From the NCBI RefSeq assembly GCF_008806595.1, contig NZ_VZRB01000008.1, positions 210,826-274,825 on the forward strand: a stretch of DNA of 64,000 nucleotides, given 5' to 3'. Made by a program: the position numbers and the translations under genes. This document shows positions 23,856-32,611 of this stretch, piece by piece. Within the stretch, counting starts at the first letter, position 1. Each line of letters opens with the position of its first letter. Origin of the DNA: Streptomyces luteolifulvus (GTDB taxonomy: Bacteria; Actinomycetota; Actinomycetes; Streptomycetales; Streptomycetaceae). The notes beneath the pieces are model-generated. The model had not been told where the DNA came from and searched no databases. It saw only the letters and a list, made by a program, of their open reading frames with translations.

Positions 23856-24935
23856 GTGGCCTTCACACCGGTGCGCCGGAAGGCCGCGGACCCCGAGGCC
23901 TCTCAGACGCGCACTCTGCCCGCCGGGCCGCCGGCGGCCGTCCTGGGTGTGGCGTTACTGGCCGCGCTGACGGCCGCCGTGGCATGGGGATCGACGGCCG
24001 TCCCGCCCGCTGAGGTGTGGAGCGTGGTGTGGCGGCGGCTGTCCGGCGAGCCGGCACGCCCCGGAACGAACGACCTGATCGTGTGGCAACTCCGCGTCCC
24101 GCGCGCCCTGTTGGCCGCTCTCGTCGGCGCGGGACTCGGCCTCGTCGGTACGGCGGTGCAGGCGCTGGTGCGCAACCCGCTCGCCGACCCCTACCTCCTG
24201 GGCATCTCCAACGGCGCCTCCCTCGGGGCGGTCGCCGCCATCGTGCTCGGCCTAGGGGCGGGCGGGACCCTGGGCCTGGGCCTGTCCGGTGCCGCCTTCG
24301 CCGGAGCCCTGGCCACCTTCGCGCTCGTGTGGGCGGTGGCCCGGCGCGGCGGGGGCTTCGCCCCGCTCCGGCTGGTGCTGGCCGGGGTCGCGATCGGCCA
24401 GTTCCTGTCCGGCTTCACCAGCTATCTGGTGCTCCGGGCCGGGGACGAACAGCAGACGCACAGCGTGCTGTTCTGGCTCATGGGCAGCCTCAGCGGAGCC
24501 GACTGGGAGCTGCTGGCGGTCCCCGCGGTGGCGGTTCCCCTCGCCGGGCTGTGGCTCCAGGCCCGCGCCCGCGGTCTGAACGCCCTGCTGATGGGCGACG
24601 AGACGGCGGCCGGCGTCGGGATCGACGTGACGCGGCTGCGCCGCGAGCTGTTCGCGGTGACCAGTGTGCTGACCGGCGTCCTCGTGGCCGTCTCCGGCGC
24701 GATCGGCTTCGTCGCGCTGATGGTGCCGCACGCCTGCCGTCCGGTCGTCGGCGGCGACCACCGACGGCTCCTGCCCGTCTCCGCGCTGTTCGGCGCCCTG
24801 CTGCTGGTCGTGGTCGACATCGTCTGCCGTACCGCGATGGACACACAGGAGCTGCCGGTGGGTGTGGTGACGGCGCTGCTGGGGGCTCCGGCCCTGCTGT
24901 ATCTGCTGGACCGGCGCCCGGGGAGCGGCAGTTGA
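23856..24935 (+). CDS. FecCD-family metallophore ABC permease, contains a TTA codon
   Basis: 359 residues from a GTG two bases after the previous stop. Nine to ten membrane helices; family blocks RVPRALLAALVGAGLGLVGTAVQALVRNPLADPYLLGIS-like (seen near 75-110) and FVALMVPHACRP near 290. It would move the chelate through the membrane as a homodimer with the ATPase encoded next. Codon 34 is TTA (23955-23957); in Streptomyces TTA needs the bldA tRNA and ties translation to developmental stage. The stop overlaps the ATPase start (TTGA). Confidence 0.93.
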   Translation: MAFTPVRRKAADPEASQTRTLPAGPPAAVLGVALLAALTAAVAWGSTAVPPAEVWSVVWRRLSGEPARPGTNDLIVWQLRVPRALLAALVGAGLGLVGTAVQALVRNPLADPYLLGISNGASLGAVAAIVLGLGAGGTLGLGLSGAAFAGALATFALVWAVARRGGGFAPLRLVLAGVAIGQFLSGFTSYLVLRAGDEQQTHSVLFWLMGSLSGADWELLAVPAVAVPLAGLWLQARARGLNALLMGDETAAGVGIDVTRLRRELFAVTSVLTGVLVAVSGAIGFVALMVPHACRPVVGGDHRRLLPVSALFGALLLVVVDIVCRTAMDTQELPVGVVTALLGAPALLYLLDRRPGSGS

Positions 24936-25768
24936 GGATCGACATCGAGGACCTTCAGATCGCCTACGCAGGCCGTACGGTCGTCACGGGCGCCCATCTG
25001 GTGGCGGCCGAGGGCGAGATCACCGGCCTGGTCGGGCCCAACGGCAGCGGCAAGTCCACCCTCCTGCGCACGGTCTACCGGCATCTGAAGCCCGTGGCGG
25101 GCCGGGTGCTCCTCGACGGCGCGGACATCCGGGAGATGACCCCGGTCCGCTCGGCCCGGCATGTGGCCGCGCTCCCGCAGGAACGCGGCGCCGACTTCGA
25201 GCTGACCGTGCGCGAGGTCGTCTCCATGGGCCGTACGCCCTACAAGCGGGCCTTCGCCGCAGAGGACGCCGCCGACCGGGACATCGTGGCCCGCGCCCTG
25301 GCGGACGTGGGCATGGACGGGCACGCCGGACGCCGCTTCACGGCCCTGTCCGGAGGCGAGCGCCAACGGGTCCTGCTGGCAAGGGCGTTCGCCCAGGACC
25401 CGGACGTCCTCGTCCTGGACGAGCCGACCAACCACCTCGACGTCCGCCACCAGGTGGAGCTGCTCGCCCTGCTGCGCACCCAGCGCCGTACGACCCTCGT
25501 GTCGCTGCACGACCTCAACGCGGCCGCCTCGGTGTGCGACCGGCTGCATGTGCTGCACGCCGGAACCGTGGTCGCCTCGGGCCGGCCGCGTGACGTCCTC
25601 ACACCAGGGTTGATGGCCGAGGTGTTCGGTGTACGGGCGGCCGTCGTCGACCACCCGTTGACAGGGGACCCGCTGATCGCCTTCGACCATCGTGCCCCGG
25701 CCGACGACGAAGAAGCCGGACGTGTGGAACGAGGCAGCCCGCCCTCGAAGGCGAGGGCGGATCGGTGA
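24932..25768 (+). CDS. ABC transporter ATPase, metallophore uptake
   Basis: 278 residues from a TTG that overlaps the permease stop; the protein begins LRIDIEDLQIAYAGR. Walker A GPNGSGKST, Q-loop ALPQERG, signature LSGGERQRV, Walker B VLVLDEPTNHLD and switch His in VSLHDLN are all intact. Order and similarity match FecE/FhuC ATPases that energise siderophore import. A 35-residue polar C-terminal extension is unusual but not disruptive. It overlaps the exporter gene by 4 bases. Confidence 0.94.
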   Translation: MRIDIEDLQIAYAGRTVVTGAHLVAAEGEITGLVGPNGSGKSTLLRTVYRHLKPVAGRVLLDGADIREMTPVRSARHVAALPQERGADFELTVREVVSMGRTPYKRAFAAEDAADRDIVARALADVGMDGHAGRRFTALSGGERQRVLLARAFAQDPDVLVLDEPTNHLDVRHQVELLALLRTQRRTTLVSLHDLNAAASVCDRLHVLHAGTVVASGRPRDVLTPGLMAEVFGVRAAVVDHPLTGDPLIAFDHRAPADDEEAGRVERGSPPSKARADR

Positions 25769-27165
25769 CCCCTCACGATTCCGGCCCGGAACAGCCCGGT
25801 CACCCACTGGTTCGTGAGGACCGCCGGCTGCTGGTGGCCGTGTCGGGCGTGCTGGCCTTCGTGGCGATGCTCGACATGAACATCGTCAATGTGGCCCTGG
25901 CGGACATCGCCGACGGACTGCAGGTGTCCGCCGCGACCGCCCAGTGGGCGGTCCTGGGGTATCAACTTCCCGTCGTCGCCCTGCTGTTGCCCGTCGGGCA
26001 ATGGCTGGACGGCGTCGGCACGCGTTCCGCGGTGATGCTGTCCATCGTCGGCTTCGGCCTGTTCAGCGCGCTGGCGGCCGCCGCGCCCTGGGCGGCCTGG
26101 CTGATCGCCGCCCGGCTCGTGCAGGGCGCCTTCGGGGCCGCCCTGTTCGTGCTGATGCCGGTGCTCGCGATGCGCTCGGTGCGTCCGGAGCTGCGGGGGC
26201 GGGCGATGAGCGTGCCCGCGACCCTGGGTCCGCTGGGCGCGGTGACCGGACCGGCGGTGGGCGGGCTGCTGCTGGACCACTTCGGCTGGCACGCGGTCTT
26301 CCTCGTCAAGATCCCCTTCTGTCTGCTCGCCCTCGCCGTGGCGTGGCACGCGATGCCGGGGGACGGCCGACTGCGGCGGCCCGATGGCCGATCACTGGCG
26401 GACGCCCTGCTGGTGGCCGCCGGCGTGGCCGCCCTGCTGCTGGCGCTGACCCTCGCCTCGCACGAACCGTGGTGGCTGGGGCTGGTGCTCGCCGCGATCC
26501 CACCGCTTTGGTGGTGGCTGCGCGGCCCGGGTGGGCGTCCGGTGACCGGCGTGCTGCGCGTCTCGGGGCTGTTCCGGGCGCACGGGGCAGTGCTGTCGCT
26601 CGGGGCCGGTTTCGCCGCCCTGCACTACGTCGTCGCCCTGCACCTCCAGCGCGACCACGGCGTCAGTGCCACGACGACCGGGCTGACCGTCCTTGCCTTC
26701 CCGCTCGGTATGGGCCTTGCCGGGCCACTGGGCGGACGTCTCGCCGACCGGTACGGCGCCCGCCCTGTGGCCGGCGCCGGCGCCGCCCTCACCGCGGCCG
26801 GCCTGCTGCTGCTCGTCCCGCTGGGGGAGGGCTGGGCACCAGGGGAGGTGGCCTGGCGGCTGGCCCTCGCCGGCGTCGGCATGGGCCTCAACGGCGGCCC
26901 CACCCAGGCCCTGGTCATGAGCGCGGCCCCGGTGGACCGCCTTGCCACCGTCGGCTCGACCGTGCAGCTCGCCCGCAGCCTCGGCTTCACCCTCGGCCCC
27001 GCCCTCGCCACCGCCGTGTGGGGCCTCGCCGGTCCTGACAACGGCGTGCACGCCGGCATTGCGCTGGCGGCCGCCGCTGCCTGTCTCGCCGTACCCCTCA
27101 TCGCAGTGCCCGGCCGGTCACGGGCTCCCGTGTCCGAGCAGCCCACCGACGCCGCCCACATCTGA
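25765..27165 (+). CDS. MFS exporter, DHA2 (14-helix) type
   Basis: 466 residues, GTG start overlapping the ATPase stop. The proton-antiporter motifs are LDMNIVNVALADIADGL (helix 1, motif D1), GQWLDGVGTRSA (motif A region) and LGPLGAVTGPAVGG (motif C, typical of exporters). About 14 membrane helices. Placed between the importer and the biosynthetic genes, it is the likely exporter of the product made by AsnB, P450 and the isocyanide synthase. Confidence 0.9.
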   Translation: MTPHDSGPEQPGHPLVREDRRLLVAVSGVLAFVAMLDMNIVNVALADIADGLQVSAATAQWAVLGYQLPVVALLLPVGQWLDGVGTRSAVMLSIVGFGLFSALAAAAPWAAWLIAARLVQGAFGAALFVLMPVLAMRSVRPELRGRAMSVPATLGPLGAVTGPAVGGLLLDHFGWHAVFLVKIPFCLLALAVAWHAMPGDGRLRRPDGRSLADALLVAAGVAALLLALTLASHEPWWLGLVLAAIPPLWWWLRGPGGRPVTGVLRVSGLFRAHGAVLSLGAGFAALHYVVALHLQRDHGVSATTTGLTVLAFPLGMGLAGPLGGRLADRYGARPVAGAGAALTAAGLLLLVPLGEGWAPGEVAWRLALAGVGMGLNGGPTQALVMSAAPVDRLATVGSTVQLARSLGFTLGPALATAVWGLAGPDNGVHAGIALAAAAACLAVPLIAVPGRSRAPVSEQPTDAAHI

Positions 27166-27181
27166 CCCAGGAGACACCCCC

Positions 27182-29008
27182 ATGTGCGGAATCACCGGCT
27201 GGGCGTCCTTCCCTCACGACGCCCGTCCGCAGGCCCCGGTCATCGAGGCCATGACCGCCACCCTCGCTCGGCGCGGCCCCGACGCGGGCGGCGTCTGGCT
27301 CGGTGAGCGAGCCGCGATCGGTCACCGCCGCCTGGCCGTCATCGACATCGCAGGCGGCACCCAGCCGATGACCGACCGGCCCGACGAGCCGACGGTCGTG
27401 CTCGGCTACAGCGGCGAGGTCTACAACCACCACGCACTCCGCTCCCAACTCCGCGCCCACGGCCATCACTTCCGCACCCGCAGCGACACCGAGGTGGTGC
27501 TGCGCGCCTACATCGAGTGGGGTGAGAGGGCCGCCGAGCACTTGGACGGCATGTTCGCCTTCGCCGTCTGGGACGAACGAGAGCAGCGCCTGCTGCTGGT
27601 CCGCGACCGCCTCGGTGTGAAGCCCCTCTTCTGGGCCGCCGTCGACGGCGGCCTGGCCTTCGCCTCCGAACCCAAGGCCCTGTTCGCCCACCCGGAGATA
27701 CGGCCCCGCGTGGACGCGGACGGACTGCGGGAGGCGTACAGCCTGCTGTTCAACACCGGCCCGACGATCTGGTCCGGAGTGCGCGAGGTCGAGCCCGGCC
27801 ATCTGCTCGTCCTGGACCGCGACGGCATGCGTGAACGCCGCTACTGGCAACTGGAGGCCAGTGCCCACGAGGGCGACCGGGATGCGACGGTCGAGCGGGT
27901 CGGTGAGCTGGTCGGGGCGGCGGCCCGCAGCCGGTTGGAGGCCGACGTGCCGCTGTGCAGCCTGCTGTCCGGCGGCCTCGACTCCACCGTCCTGACCGCC
28001 CTGCTCGCCGACGAACTCCGGCTGCGCGAGGGCCCGGACACCCGGATCCGTTCCTACGCCGTCGACTACAGCGACCAGGCTGGACAGTTCACCGGCGATG
28101 TGCTGCGCACCGGCCACGACACTCCGTACGCCATCGAAGCCGGCACCTTCATCGGCACCGACCACAGCACCGTCGTACTGGACCCGCGAACCCTGCTCGA
28201 CCCCGAGCACCGCAGGGCGGTCGTCGTGGCGCGGGACTCGCCCATCGGTGTCGGGGACATGGACACCTCGCTGTATCTGCTGTTCGGGGAGATACGACGG
28301 CACTCGACCGTCGCGCTGTCCGGCGAGGCGGCGGACGAGGTCTTCGGCGGCTACCCATGGTTCCACCGTCCGAAGGCGCTCGACGCACAGACCTTCCCGT
28401 GGCTGCTGGTCACCGGCGACGAGGCCGCCATGCCACTCAACCCCGAACTCGACCTGCGCATCGGCGAGTTCCGCGACGACACCTACCGCACCGCGCTGGC
28501 CGCTGTACCGCACCTGGACGGCGAGACCCCCGCCGAGCACCGCCAACGCGAGATGCAGCACCTGTCCCTGACCCGCTGGCTGCGCCAACTCCTGCACCGC
28601 AAGGACCGCTTGAGCATGGCGCAGGGTCTGGAGGTCCGCGTCCCCTACTGCGATCACCGCCTCGTCGAGTACGCCTTCACCACCCCCTGGGCGCTGAAGA
28701 GCTTCGACGGCCGGGAGAAGAGCCTGCTGCGCGCCATGGGCGCCGGTCTGGCCCCCGACTCGGTGCTGTACCGCCCCAAGAACCACTACCCGGCCACCCA
28801 CCACCCCGACTACACCCGCGGCCTTCAGGACATGGCCCGCGAGGCCCTGGCCATGGAACAGGTCCGCGCTCTCGCCGACGAAACCCTGATCAAGCCCTGC
28901 CTGGACACCCCGCCCGACCGGCTGGAGTGGGGCCACCGCCTGCGCCTCGAACGCGTCGTCGACCTCTCCCTGTGGCTGGACCACCACCGACCCGAACTCG
29001 CTCTGTGA
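27182..29008 (+). CDS. asnB: AsnB-type glutamine-hydrolysing amidotransferase, biosynthetic
   Basis: 608 residues. N-terminal glutaminase with nucleophile Cys2 (MCGITGWASF) and RRGPDAGG; C-terminal ATP-pyrophosphatase with SGGLDS at 263-268 and the later GEAADEVFGGY. All residues for glutamine-dependent amidation of a carboxylate through an acyl-AMP are intact. Copies within biosynthetic operons usually amidate a pathway acid rather than aspartate. Here it is 11 bases upstream of a P450 and two genes from an isocyanide synthase, so the substrate may be an isocyano (or amino) acid whose carboxylate becomes a carboxamide. That target is inference. Confidence 0.9.
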   Translation: MCGITGWASFPHDARPQAPVIEAMTATLARRGPDAGGVWLGERAAIGHRRLAVIDIAGGTQPMTDRPDEPTVVLGYSGEVYNHHALRSQLRAHGHHFRTRSDTEVVLRAYIEWGERAAEHLDGMFAFAVWDEREQRLLLVRDRLGVKPLFWAAVDGGLAFASEPKALFAHPEIRPRVDADGLREAYSLLFNTGPTIWSGVREVEPGHLLVLDRDGMRERRYWQLEASAHEGDRDATVERVGELVGAAARSRLEADVPLCSLLSGGLDSTVLTALLADELRLREGPDTRIRSYAVDYSDQAGQFTGDVLRTGHDTPYAIEAGTFIGTDHSTVVLDPRTLLDPEHRRAVVVARDSPIGVGDMDTSLYLLFGEIRRHSTVALSGEAADEVFGGYPWFHRPKALDAQTFPWLLVTGDEAAMPLNPELDLRIGEFRDDTYRTALAAVPHLDGETPAEHRQREMQHLSLTRWLRQLLHRKDRLSMAQGLEVRVPYCDHRLVEYAFTTPWALKSFDGREKSLLRAMGAGLAPDSVLYRPKNHYPATHHPDYTRGLQDMAREALAMEQVRALADETLIKPCLDTPPDRLEWGHRLRLERVVDLSLWLDHHRPELAL

Positions 29009-29019
29009 GGAGCCCGCCC

Positions 29020-30282
29020 ATGACCCTCCACGAACCGATGCCCGCGACCGACGCGGAACCCCTGCCGGACCCCGTCCCGCTGATGGGCTGCCCCTACAAG
29101 GCCGACCCCTACCCCCTGTACGCGCGGATGCGCGAGGCCGGGCCGGTCCACCGCGTCCTGTTCCCCAGCGGCGTCCAGGCCTGGCTCGTCACCGGCTACG
29201 ACGCCGCGCACTTGGCGCTCAACGACGACCGCCTCGGCAAGAACCACGACCGCGGGAACGACCGCTGGCGCGCCCGCGCCTCGATCATGCCCGAGCCGCA
29301 GCACTCCCAGCTCCAGGTCCACCTCCTGCACCAGGACCCGCCGGTGCACACCCGCATGCGGCGCTTCGTCACCGACGCGTTCACTCCGCGCCGCATCGAG
29401 GAGCTCCGCCCCCGCTTCCAGGAGCTGGCCGACGCCTTGGTCGACGCGCTGCCCGAGGCCGGTCCCGCGGACCTGGTCACCGGCTTCGCCGCCCACTTCC
29501 CCTTCCAGGTCCTCGCCGAGGTCATCGGCCTTCCGCCGGAGCTGTCGGCACGCTTCGACCGCGACTGGGGCAAGGTCGTCCAGCCGGTCGGCCCCACCGA
29601 TCCCGGACGTCCGCTGTACGAGGCCCGCCTGCACGGCCTGCAGAGCTATATCGCGGACGTCGTCACCCACCAACGCGAACACGGCGGCGACGACCTGCTC
29701 GGCCGACTCGTGGCCGCCCGCGACCGCCGCGAACTGACCCGGGCACAGCTGGACTCGATGATCTTCCAGCTTCTCGTGGCGGGCCAGGAACCGGTCACCA
29801 ACCAGATCGCGACCGCCCTGATCGCTCTCTTCCGCAACCCCGACCAGCTCGCCCGCCTGCGCGACGACCCGGACCTCCTGCCCCGCGCGGTCGAGGAACT
29901 CCTCCGCTACGACAGCGCCTTCGAGCTGACCACCTGGCGCTTCTTCGACCAGGACAACGCTCTGCACGGCACCGGGGTACCGGCCGGGGACTCCGTGATC
30001 GTCTCCCTGTGCGCCGCCAACCGCGACCCACGCCGCTTTCCCGACCCCGACACCCTCGACCTCGACCGCACCCCCAACCCGCACCTCGCCTTCGGTCACG
30101 GCATCCACTTCTGCCCCGGCGCCGCCCTCGCCCGCGCCGAACTCCGGATCGCCCTGGGCACCCTGCTCGCCCGCCTGCCCGGCCTGCACCTCGCCATCGA
30201 CGACGCGGACATCGAGTGGATCCCGGCCGTCCTGGGCCGCGGCACCGACCATCTGCCCGTCGGCTACGACCGACGCCTCTGA
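29020..30282 (+). CDS. cytochrome P450 of the isocyanide operon
   Basis: 420 residues, normal bacterial class I P450. Haem-binding FGHGIHFCPG with Cys365; ExxR in AVEELLRYD; I-helix AGQEPVTNQ, which keeps an acid and a Thr but in a less usual spacing than AGxxTT. It starts 11 bases after asnB. In fungal xanthocillin and several bacterial tyrosine-derived pathways P450s couple or oxidise the aromatic part; here there is no PvcB/IsnB Fe/2-oxoglutarate oxygenase, so the P450 is the only oxidising tailoring enzyme visible. Redox partners are not encoded nearby. Confidence 0.92.
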   Translation: MTLHEPMPATDAEPLPDPVPLMGCPYKADPYPLYARMREAGPVHRVLFPSGVQAWLVTGYDAAHLALNDDRLGKNHDRGNDRWRARASIMPEPQHSQLQVHLLHQDPPVHTRMRRFVTDAFTPRRIEELRPRFQELADALVDALPEAGPADLVTGFAAHFPFQVLAEVIGLPPELSARFDRDWGKVVQPVGPTDPGRPLYEARLHGLQSYIADVVTHQREHGGDDLLGRLVAARDRRELTRAQLDSMIFQLLVAGQEPVTNQIATALIALFRNPDQLARLRDDPDLLPRAVEELLRYDSAFELTTWRFFDQDNALHGTGVPAGDSVIVSLCAANRDPRRFPDPDTLDLDRTPNPHLAFGHGIHFCPGAALARAELRIALGTLLARLPGLHLAIDDADIEWIPAVLGRGTDHLPVGYDRRL

Positions 30283-30305
30283 CAACCGCCTGCCGGAGAC
30301 CTGCC

Positions 30306-31238
30306 ATGCCGCTGACGACCACGTCCCCCACGCGCACCACGAGCATCAGCGCCGCGATCCTGAACCTGCTCCTGCCGTGGCACCGTACGACCGACCGGGC
30401 CCCCGCCACCGCGCAGGAGTTCCCCCACCAGCTGCGCCGCATCGCCGACTTCGTACGGCAGGGCGCCCCGGTGGTCTTCACCCTGCCCGGATTCCCCTGC
30501 AAGTCACCCAACCCCGCCAAGGTCCTCGGTCACCTCCCCGACCGGGGCGAACGCCTCTCGCTCAGCTTCCTGAACGCCCTGTGCGGCGACATCGAACGCC
30601 TCTACCCGCCCGGCGCCCAGGTGATCATCTGCTCCGACGGGCATGTCTTCGGTGACCTCATCCACGTGTCCGACGCGCACATAGACGCCTACGCCGACGA
30701 ACTACGAATCCAGATCGGCCGATTGAGCCTCTCCAGACTGTCGGTCTTCGACCTGCGCGACGTCCTCGGCGACCTGCCGCACGCCATCAAACGCGCCCAC
30801 GTCCACGCCCGCCACGCCCCCGCCCTGAACGCCCTGCGCGCCGAGATCCGTGCCGACGCCCAGGCCCTCGCCCTCTACCGCGGCATCACCCGCTTCCTCG
30901 TCGAGGACACGGCCGACTGGACCGGCACCCGCTCGGCCCTGCAACGCGTATGCCGGCAGCGCGCGTACGGCGTCATCCAGCGCAGCCGCGCGTGGGGCGA
31001 CCTGATCGCCGAGCAGCATCCGCACGCCGTACGCCTGTCCATCCACCCCCAGCCCGTCGGAGCCCCCAAGTTCGGCATCCGCCTCCTCAATGCCCCCGAC
31101 GCCTGGACGACCCCCTGGCATTCGGTCGCCCTGCGCCGCAGAGACCTGAGCTGGTCCCTCATGCCCCGTCATACCGCACGGTGTATGGGGCACCTGGTCG
31201 AACGGGGCGGCAGGCCGAGCCACTACGAAGAGAGGTGA
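30306..31238 (+). CDS. isocyanide synthase, DIT1/PvcA family
   Basis: 310 residues, ATG with CCGGAGACCTGCC upstream. Family hallmarks: FTLPGFPCKSPNP (58-70), LGHLPDRGERLSLSFLN (74-90) and ICSDGHVFGDLIHVSD (108-123). PvcA/IsnA enzymes turn the alpha amine of L-Tyr or L-Trp into an isocyano group, taking the carbon from ribulose-5-phosphate. This is the last gene of the eight-gene operon. The substrate amino acid cannot be read from sequence by eye. Unlike classical pvcAB and isnAB loci there is no Fe/2-oxoglutarate partner gene. Confidence 0.93.
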   Translation: MPLTTTSPTRTTSISAAILNLLLPWHRTTDRAPATAQEFPHQLRRIADFVRQGAPVVFTLPGFPCKSPNPAKVLGHLPDRGERLSLSFLNALCGDIERLYPPGAQVIICSDGHVFGDLIHVSDAHIDAYADELRIQIGRLSLSRLSVFDLRDVLGDLPHAIKRAHVHARHAPALNALRAEIRADAQALALYRGITRFLVEDTADWTGTRSALQRVCRQRAYGVIQRSRAWGDLIAEQHPHAVRLSIHPQPVGAPKFGIRLLNAPDAWTTPWHSVALRRRDLSWSLMPRHTARCMGHLVERGGRPSHYEER

Positions 31239-31352
31239 ACCGCGGCTGCACCCGTTTGCTTCTCTTGCAGGTCAAGGCGCATTCACCGAGCCCAGGCATG
31301 CTTGACGTGGCCATGGCATGGCTTTCATGGGGCTCCCCGTTAGGGTGGCAGT

Positions 31353-32603
31353 GTGGTGGACTGGTCACAGCCGTTCAGACCGCCGACGGTGGATGCCGTC
31401 GGCGGCGCCGCGTCTGCCCGGGAGACCCGGCCGCCCGCGGTGTCGGCCGCGCTGCGCTCAGCGGTGGGCGGGATCGGCACGACGCTCGACGAGAACACCA
31501 CCTGCGCCGAGCTGACCCGGGTGGCCGTGGCGCAGGCCGGCGGTGCGGCGGCGGTGCTGAGCGTCAGCCGGGAGGCCCAGACGGAGTACCGGGCCGTCAG
31601 CGGAAACCAGGAGCTGCTTCCCGACGCCCAGCAGGTCGCGGCGGCGGCACGAGAGGCCGCGGACCTGGGGGAGAACAAGGCCGTCCACCAGAAGTCCGGC
31701 GGCCCCCGGACCGCACTGTGGGTGCCCCTGACCACCGCCGGGCATCACTACGGGGTGCTGGTGTGCGCCCGTGCCGAGGCGGCGTACACCCGTGCCGAGG
31801 CGGAGTTCATGACGTTCCTCGCCGAACACGCGGCCTCCCACATCCGGCACGCCCGGGAACACGACGCGGTGAGCAGCATCATCGGCAAGCTGCAGCGGGC
31901 CCTGCTCGCCGAGCCGGGCCGACCGCACCCCAACCTGGACGTCGCCATCCGCTATCTGCCCGTCGGGGACAGCGCTCTGGTCGGCGGCGACTGGTGCGAG
32001 ACCATCCGGCTGCACTTCGGCCGTACGCTGCTGGTCGTCGGTGACGTCATGGGGCACGGCCTGGAAGCCGCCGTCGACATGAGCGCGTACCGCTCGGCCC
32101 TGCGGTACATCGCCTCCGCGGACCTGCCACCGCACCGGGTGCTGCGCCAGCTGGACACCATGGCCTCCGAGGAGTCGGACCGCAGGCCCGCCACCTGTCT
32201 CATCGCACAGATCGACCCCAACCGCAGCCAGGTGACGATGGCCAGCGCCGGGCACCTGCCGCCGGCCGTGATCGACGCGGAGGGCCGTACCTCCCTGCTG
32301 CCGGTGCCGGTCGGCCCCCCGCTGGGCACCGGGCTGGGCGGCTATGAACCGGCCACGTTCCGGCTGGACCCCGCCCAGACGCTGCTGCTGTTCACCGACG
32401 GGCTCGTCGAGCACCGGAGCGAGGACATCGACCAGTCCCTGGACCGGCTGGCCGGCGTCGGTTTCAAGGCCGGATCGGACGTCCAGGAGGTCCTCGACAC
32501 CGTGCTCGCGCGTCTGGACGCACGCCACGCCGAGGACGACGTCGCCGTACTGGCGGCCCGGCTGCAGCATCGCTTCGGCTACCCGCAGGACACCCGGGGC
32601 TGA
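31353..32603 (+). CDS. GAF-SpoIIE type PP2C serine phosphatase
   Basis: 416 residues. Residues about 30-180 form a GAF-like sensor domain (LWVPLTTAGHHYGVLVCARAE); about 190-410 a SpoIIE/RsbU phosphatase with metal-binding VGGDWCE, VVGDVMGHGLEAA and LLFTDGLVE...DDVAVLAAR. Such proteins dephosphorylate anti-anti-sigma factors to release alternative sigma factors. The GTG start is only 6 bases after TAGGGT (31341-31346), a -10-like box, so the mRNA may be nearly leaderless. Not part of the isocyanide operon by spacing. Confidence 0.92.
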   Translation: MVDWSQPFRPPTVDAVGGAASARETRPPAVSAALRSAVGGIGTTLDENTTCAELTRVAVAQAGGAAAVLSVSREAQTEYRAVSGNQELLPDAQQVAAAAREAADLGENKAVHQKSGGPRTALWVPLTTAGHHYGVLVCARAEAAYTRAEAEFMTFLAEHAASHIRHAREHDAVSSIIGKLQRALLAEPGRPHPNLDVAIRYLPVGDSALVGGDWCETIRLHFGRTLLVVGDVMGHGLEAAVDMSAYRSALRYIASADLPPHRVLRQLDTMASEESDRRPATCLIAQIDPNRSQVTMASAGHLPPAVIDAEGRTSLLPVPVGPPLGTGLGGYEPATFRLDPAQTLLLFTDGLVEHRSEDIDQSLDRLAGVGFKAGSDVQEVLDTVLARLDARHAEDDVAVLAARLQHRFGYPQDTRG

Positions 32604-32611
32604 GCCGCCTC

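Noticed and set aside
27182..29008. Housekeeping asparagine synthetase
   Set aside because: Position between exporter and P450 in a coupled operon points to pathway use, though activity on aspartate cannot be excluded from sequence.
22083..31238. Ordinary siderophore (NRPS or NIS) cluster
   Set aside because: No NRPS, IucA/IucC or ornithine/lysine hydroxylase gene is present; the only scaffold-making enzyme is the isocyanide synthase.
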